From assembly GCF_037975245.1 (NCBI RefSeq), contig NC_092563.1:17039594-17103593 (forward strand): a DNA stretch of 64,000 bases, given 5' to 3'. Position numbers and translations under genes: made by a program. Numbering within the stretch: position 1 is the stretch's first letter; each line of letters opens with the position of its first letter. This document shows, in pieces, positions 62,101-64,000 of this stretch. Source of the stretch: Apostichopus japonicus. Its lineage: Eukaryota > Echinodermata > Holothuroidea > Aspidochirotida > Stichopodidae. Under the pieces are notes generated by a model, which worked only from the letters and a program-made list of their open reading frames with translations, was not told where the DNA came from and made no database searches.

Positions 62101-63320
62101 CTGCTATGTAGATGTATTACAGTGAGAGGTATGCCCTGTTGTTTTTGACATGGATGGACCTAATGAAGTTATGGGGTCAAACGTAAAAATCTTTACATTG
62201 CAGTAACTCTGCAACCTTAAGCCAGATTGTAACCAAACTTGGTATACAGTTGTTGCTGAATAGCTGGTACATGTAGGCCGAATTGTTCTGTGACCATTTG
62301 GGCCCCCAAAAATTCCGAGGCCAGTTTGGGCTGGTGGGCCCAAATTTTATTTCCACCTCAAATGCATTTTGGGACACATTCTTTGGTCCTGAATTTGTGG
62401 GCCCAACATTTTTGGGACCATTTTGGCCAACACTTTCTTTACATGGCAATATCTCCACAACCGTGAAATGCGAACAGTTTCAATACAGTTTTTCAGTAGT
62501 AGTTGCATATGTGTGGATGGGTTCCATATGGCTTGTCCATTATACCCTGCCATGTAAATTACCTAACCTACAAAAAAGACTTAAGAGGGTGAATCATGAA
62601 CAGCAAGCAGATTGGGAACAATTTGGAAGAAGGTTACACATGATTTTACTCACTGCACTTTGATTTATGCATTGCATCACTATCTCCATGAATATTCAAT
62701 GCAATATGACACAGAGCAGCCAGTTGGGACAATTTCATAATGTTTATACAGTACCTCTTTAAACTGTACACCAATATCATGCTTTGAAGCACTGGTATTG
62801 ACAGTACAAACAGTTCTACCCTTGATCTGATAGAAACATGATATTCATACTGCTCGCACTGACAATGCGAGTGCTCCGAAAGCGGGACATGGCACTACAG
62901 TATAGAAAAACTTGTCCCAACTGGGTGCACGGAATGAGTAGAATTGTAAATTTTTAATGGCATTCTTCTGATATTCATACTGCTCGCACTGACAATGCGA
63001 GTGCTCCGAAAGCGGGACATGGCACTACAGTATAGAAAAACTTGTCCCAACTGGGTGCACGGAATGAGTAGAATTGTAAATTTTTAATGGCATTCTTCTG
63101 ATAGTTGTCTTGGAATTTAGATATCTAAAACCTAAATTTACTTTAAAAAAAGCCAAAATGCTACGAAAGGAGGAGAATTTTAGGATGGGAAAACGGGTAT
63201 TAACACCAATTTGATCTTCCTGCAGGTATGAAAGATGATGAACGAGAGGTCCTACAAGACCAGCTGGTGGAGGTTATAGTGAGGGTGCTCTGTGAGAACA
63301 ACCAGCTACATTACTATCAG
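59113..63320 (+). CDS. TBC1D20: TBC1 domain family member 20, first four coding exons (partial)
   Basis: Exons 59113-59194, 60923-61105, 61783-61890 and 63226-63320 join in frame with GT-AG borders. An in-frame TGA directly precedes the ATG. Exon 2 encodes KGGLLTDEIRRKAWPKLLNV, close to human TBC1D20. Exon 3 has VVLDVNRSLKRFPPG, the IxxDxxR arginine-finger motif. Exon 4 ends QLHYYQ, the YxQ glutamine finger. The remaining TBC domain, and the C-terminal membrane anchor known in the family, lie beyond the right edge; no continuation was found before 64000. By family it is a Rab1/Rab18 GTPase-activating protein at the ER that controls ER-Golgi traffic. It runs divergently from the SDR array. Confidence 0.93.
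61275..61485. mobile_element. Short palindromic MITE (family R4), copy 1
   Basis: The ends CAGCCAGTTGGGACAA and (reversed) CACCCAGTTGGGACAA enclose about 180 bp. The body is itself an imperfect palindrome: AGCACTGGTATTG with ACAGTAC, then TACTGACAATACCAGTGCT. A second copy lies at 62717-62927. No convincing target duplication. In TBC1D20 intron 2. Confidence 0.75.
61975..62460 (+). mobile_element. Dispersed repeat (family R2), copy in TBC1D20 intron 3
   Basis: Starts TTGCTGGAAGCAAAGGAATC, then GTCAGGTTGGCGAATGCGTG and a GT repeat, later CTTTACATTGCAGTAACTCT and GCTGGTACATGTAGG. The same order of blocks occurs inverted at 14130-14660. The end, with words like GGGCCCAAA and TTTGGGACC, also has counterparts in the other copy (GGGCC...GGTCCCAAAA). 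Confidence 0.65.
62717..62927. mobile_element. Short palindromic MITE (family R4), copy 2
   Basis: Same ends and body as 61275-61485, with a few substitutions. Its right half, together with 45 bp of flank, has been duplicated in tandem (62840-62969 and 62970-63099). Confidence 0.78.
62840..63099. repeat. Perfect 130-bp tandem duplication
   Basis: 62840-62969 and 62970-63099 appear identical, each starting GATATTCATACTGCTCGCAC and ending ATGGCATTCTTCT. Complete identity, in contrast to the diverged MITE copies around it, indicates a very recent duplication or an assembly artefact. Confidence 0.92.
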
Positions 63321-64000
63321 GTCGGTAAACATATACAAAGTAATGACTTGTTCTCTCTGAAAACCATCAGTTTGGATTTTACTGCCAGGCACTTGGTATA
63401 TAGACAAGAAGCCAATGGAGGGCACTGCTCAATTCAATAACGAGTCACTCGAATTTTACAGTGGAGTTAAAAATTCATTTGCTGGTTACTTTTCCGACTT
63501 GGGTTGAGTCATTGAGTCACTGTATTATATATATGGTGAAAAACTTCCAAACAATCTTTGAGTCACTTGACTTGATATTTTAGTGGCTCGAATCGTGACT
63601 TAAAACACTGATACTATTGCACTACTTTAGGAAAGAAAAAGCGTTTGACTAAACTGCAACAGTAATAACATTTTTGGATCTAGGTAGAATTAGTTTATGT
63701 TGTATGTATATAAACAAAGTGTTTTGTCGTTTTTATCATCAGTTATATTTTTTTACTCTTCCTTCACATCTTCCTGTCAATCAATCCAAACATTTCCACT
63801 TTTCTGTTTCATTTGTCCATGATCATGTTATCCATAAATGTTGCTCATCTTGCCAATAAACCCTCATCTGTTGTTTTACTTGTGCATGTAATGCAAATAA
63901 GGAAGCCTGGGAAATGTTTAAAGAGTGTGCTTAAATTTAAGCATTTTTTAATACTTTCTCCAGGCTGCCTTATTTTCCAAGATATTGTCACCCATATATC
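63321..64000 (+). other. TBC1D20 intron 4 (partial)
   Basis: No exon continuing YYQ with a Gly-Tyr-His block is visible. Words such as GAGTCACTCGAAT and GAGTCACTTGACTTG recur at 63440-63600, and CCTTCACATC-type unique sequence follows. Confidence 0.4.

Overview
This is a 64 kb piece of an animal nuclear genome. The genes are interrupted by GT-AG introns, the sequence is AT-rich, and roughly half of it is transposon and tandem-repeat DNA. Frequent TAGGCCTA-type words, the divergence of the encoded proteins from vertebrate ones, and many small hAT-like elements with long G/C runs suggest a non-vertebrate deuterostome, most plausibly an echinoderm. That assignment is inference, not proof.

Layout. 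(1) 1-12.2 kb holds repeats and no confident gene: a ~66-bp minisatellite, a MITE, a ~181-bp satellite, a perfect 66-bp-arm hairpin and several hAT-like elements with 8-bp target duplications. (2) 33395 down to 12499, minus strand, is a complete 21-exon Integrator subunit 8 gene (INTS8, 961 residues). I rebuilt it exon by exon; every splice phase matches and the order is collinear with vertebrate INTS8. Its introns carry dispersed repeats and two partial exon duplications. hAT-like elements sit just upstream of the start codon and just downstream of the stop. (3) 54.9-36.1 kb, minus strand, holds three head-to-tail short-chain dehydrogenase/reductase genes (SDR16C/RDHE2-like). Each has four exons, and the first three exons are 462, 242 and 126 bp in all three. 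Intron 1 of the most downstream copy contains a 5.3 kb DNA transposon carrying a frameshifted fragment of a SAMD3-like gene. (4) 59.1 kb to the right edge, plus strand, holds the first four coding exons of the Rab GTPase-activating protein TBC1D20; the rest lies outside the window.

The three gene groups have unrelated jobs: snRNA processing and transcription termination with PP2A, membrane-bound retinoid or steroid oxidoreduction, and Rab1/Rab18 control of ER-Golgi traffic. They look like neighbours rather than a pathway. The main points for follow-up are the 5.3 kb transposon with its gene fragment, a ~100-bp core shared by eight otherwise different repeats, twin elements packed with about 27 GATATC palindromes, an apparent gene-conversion tract between two SDR paralogues, and hAT insertions placed to act as INTS8 promoter or poly(A) sequence.
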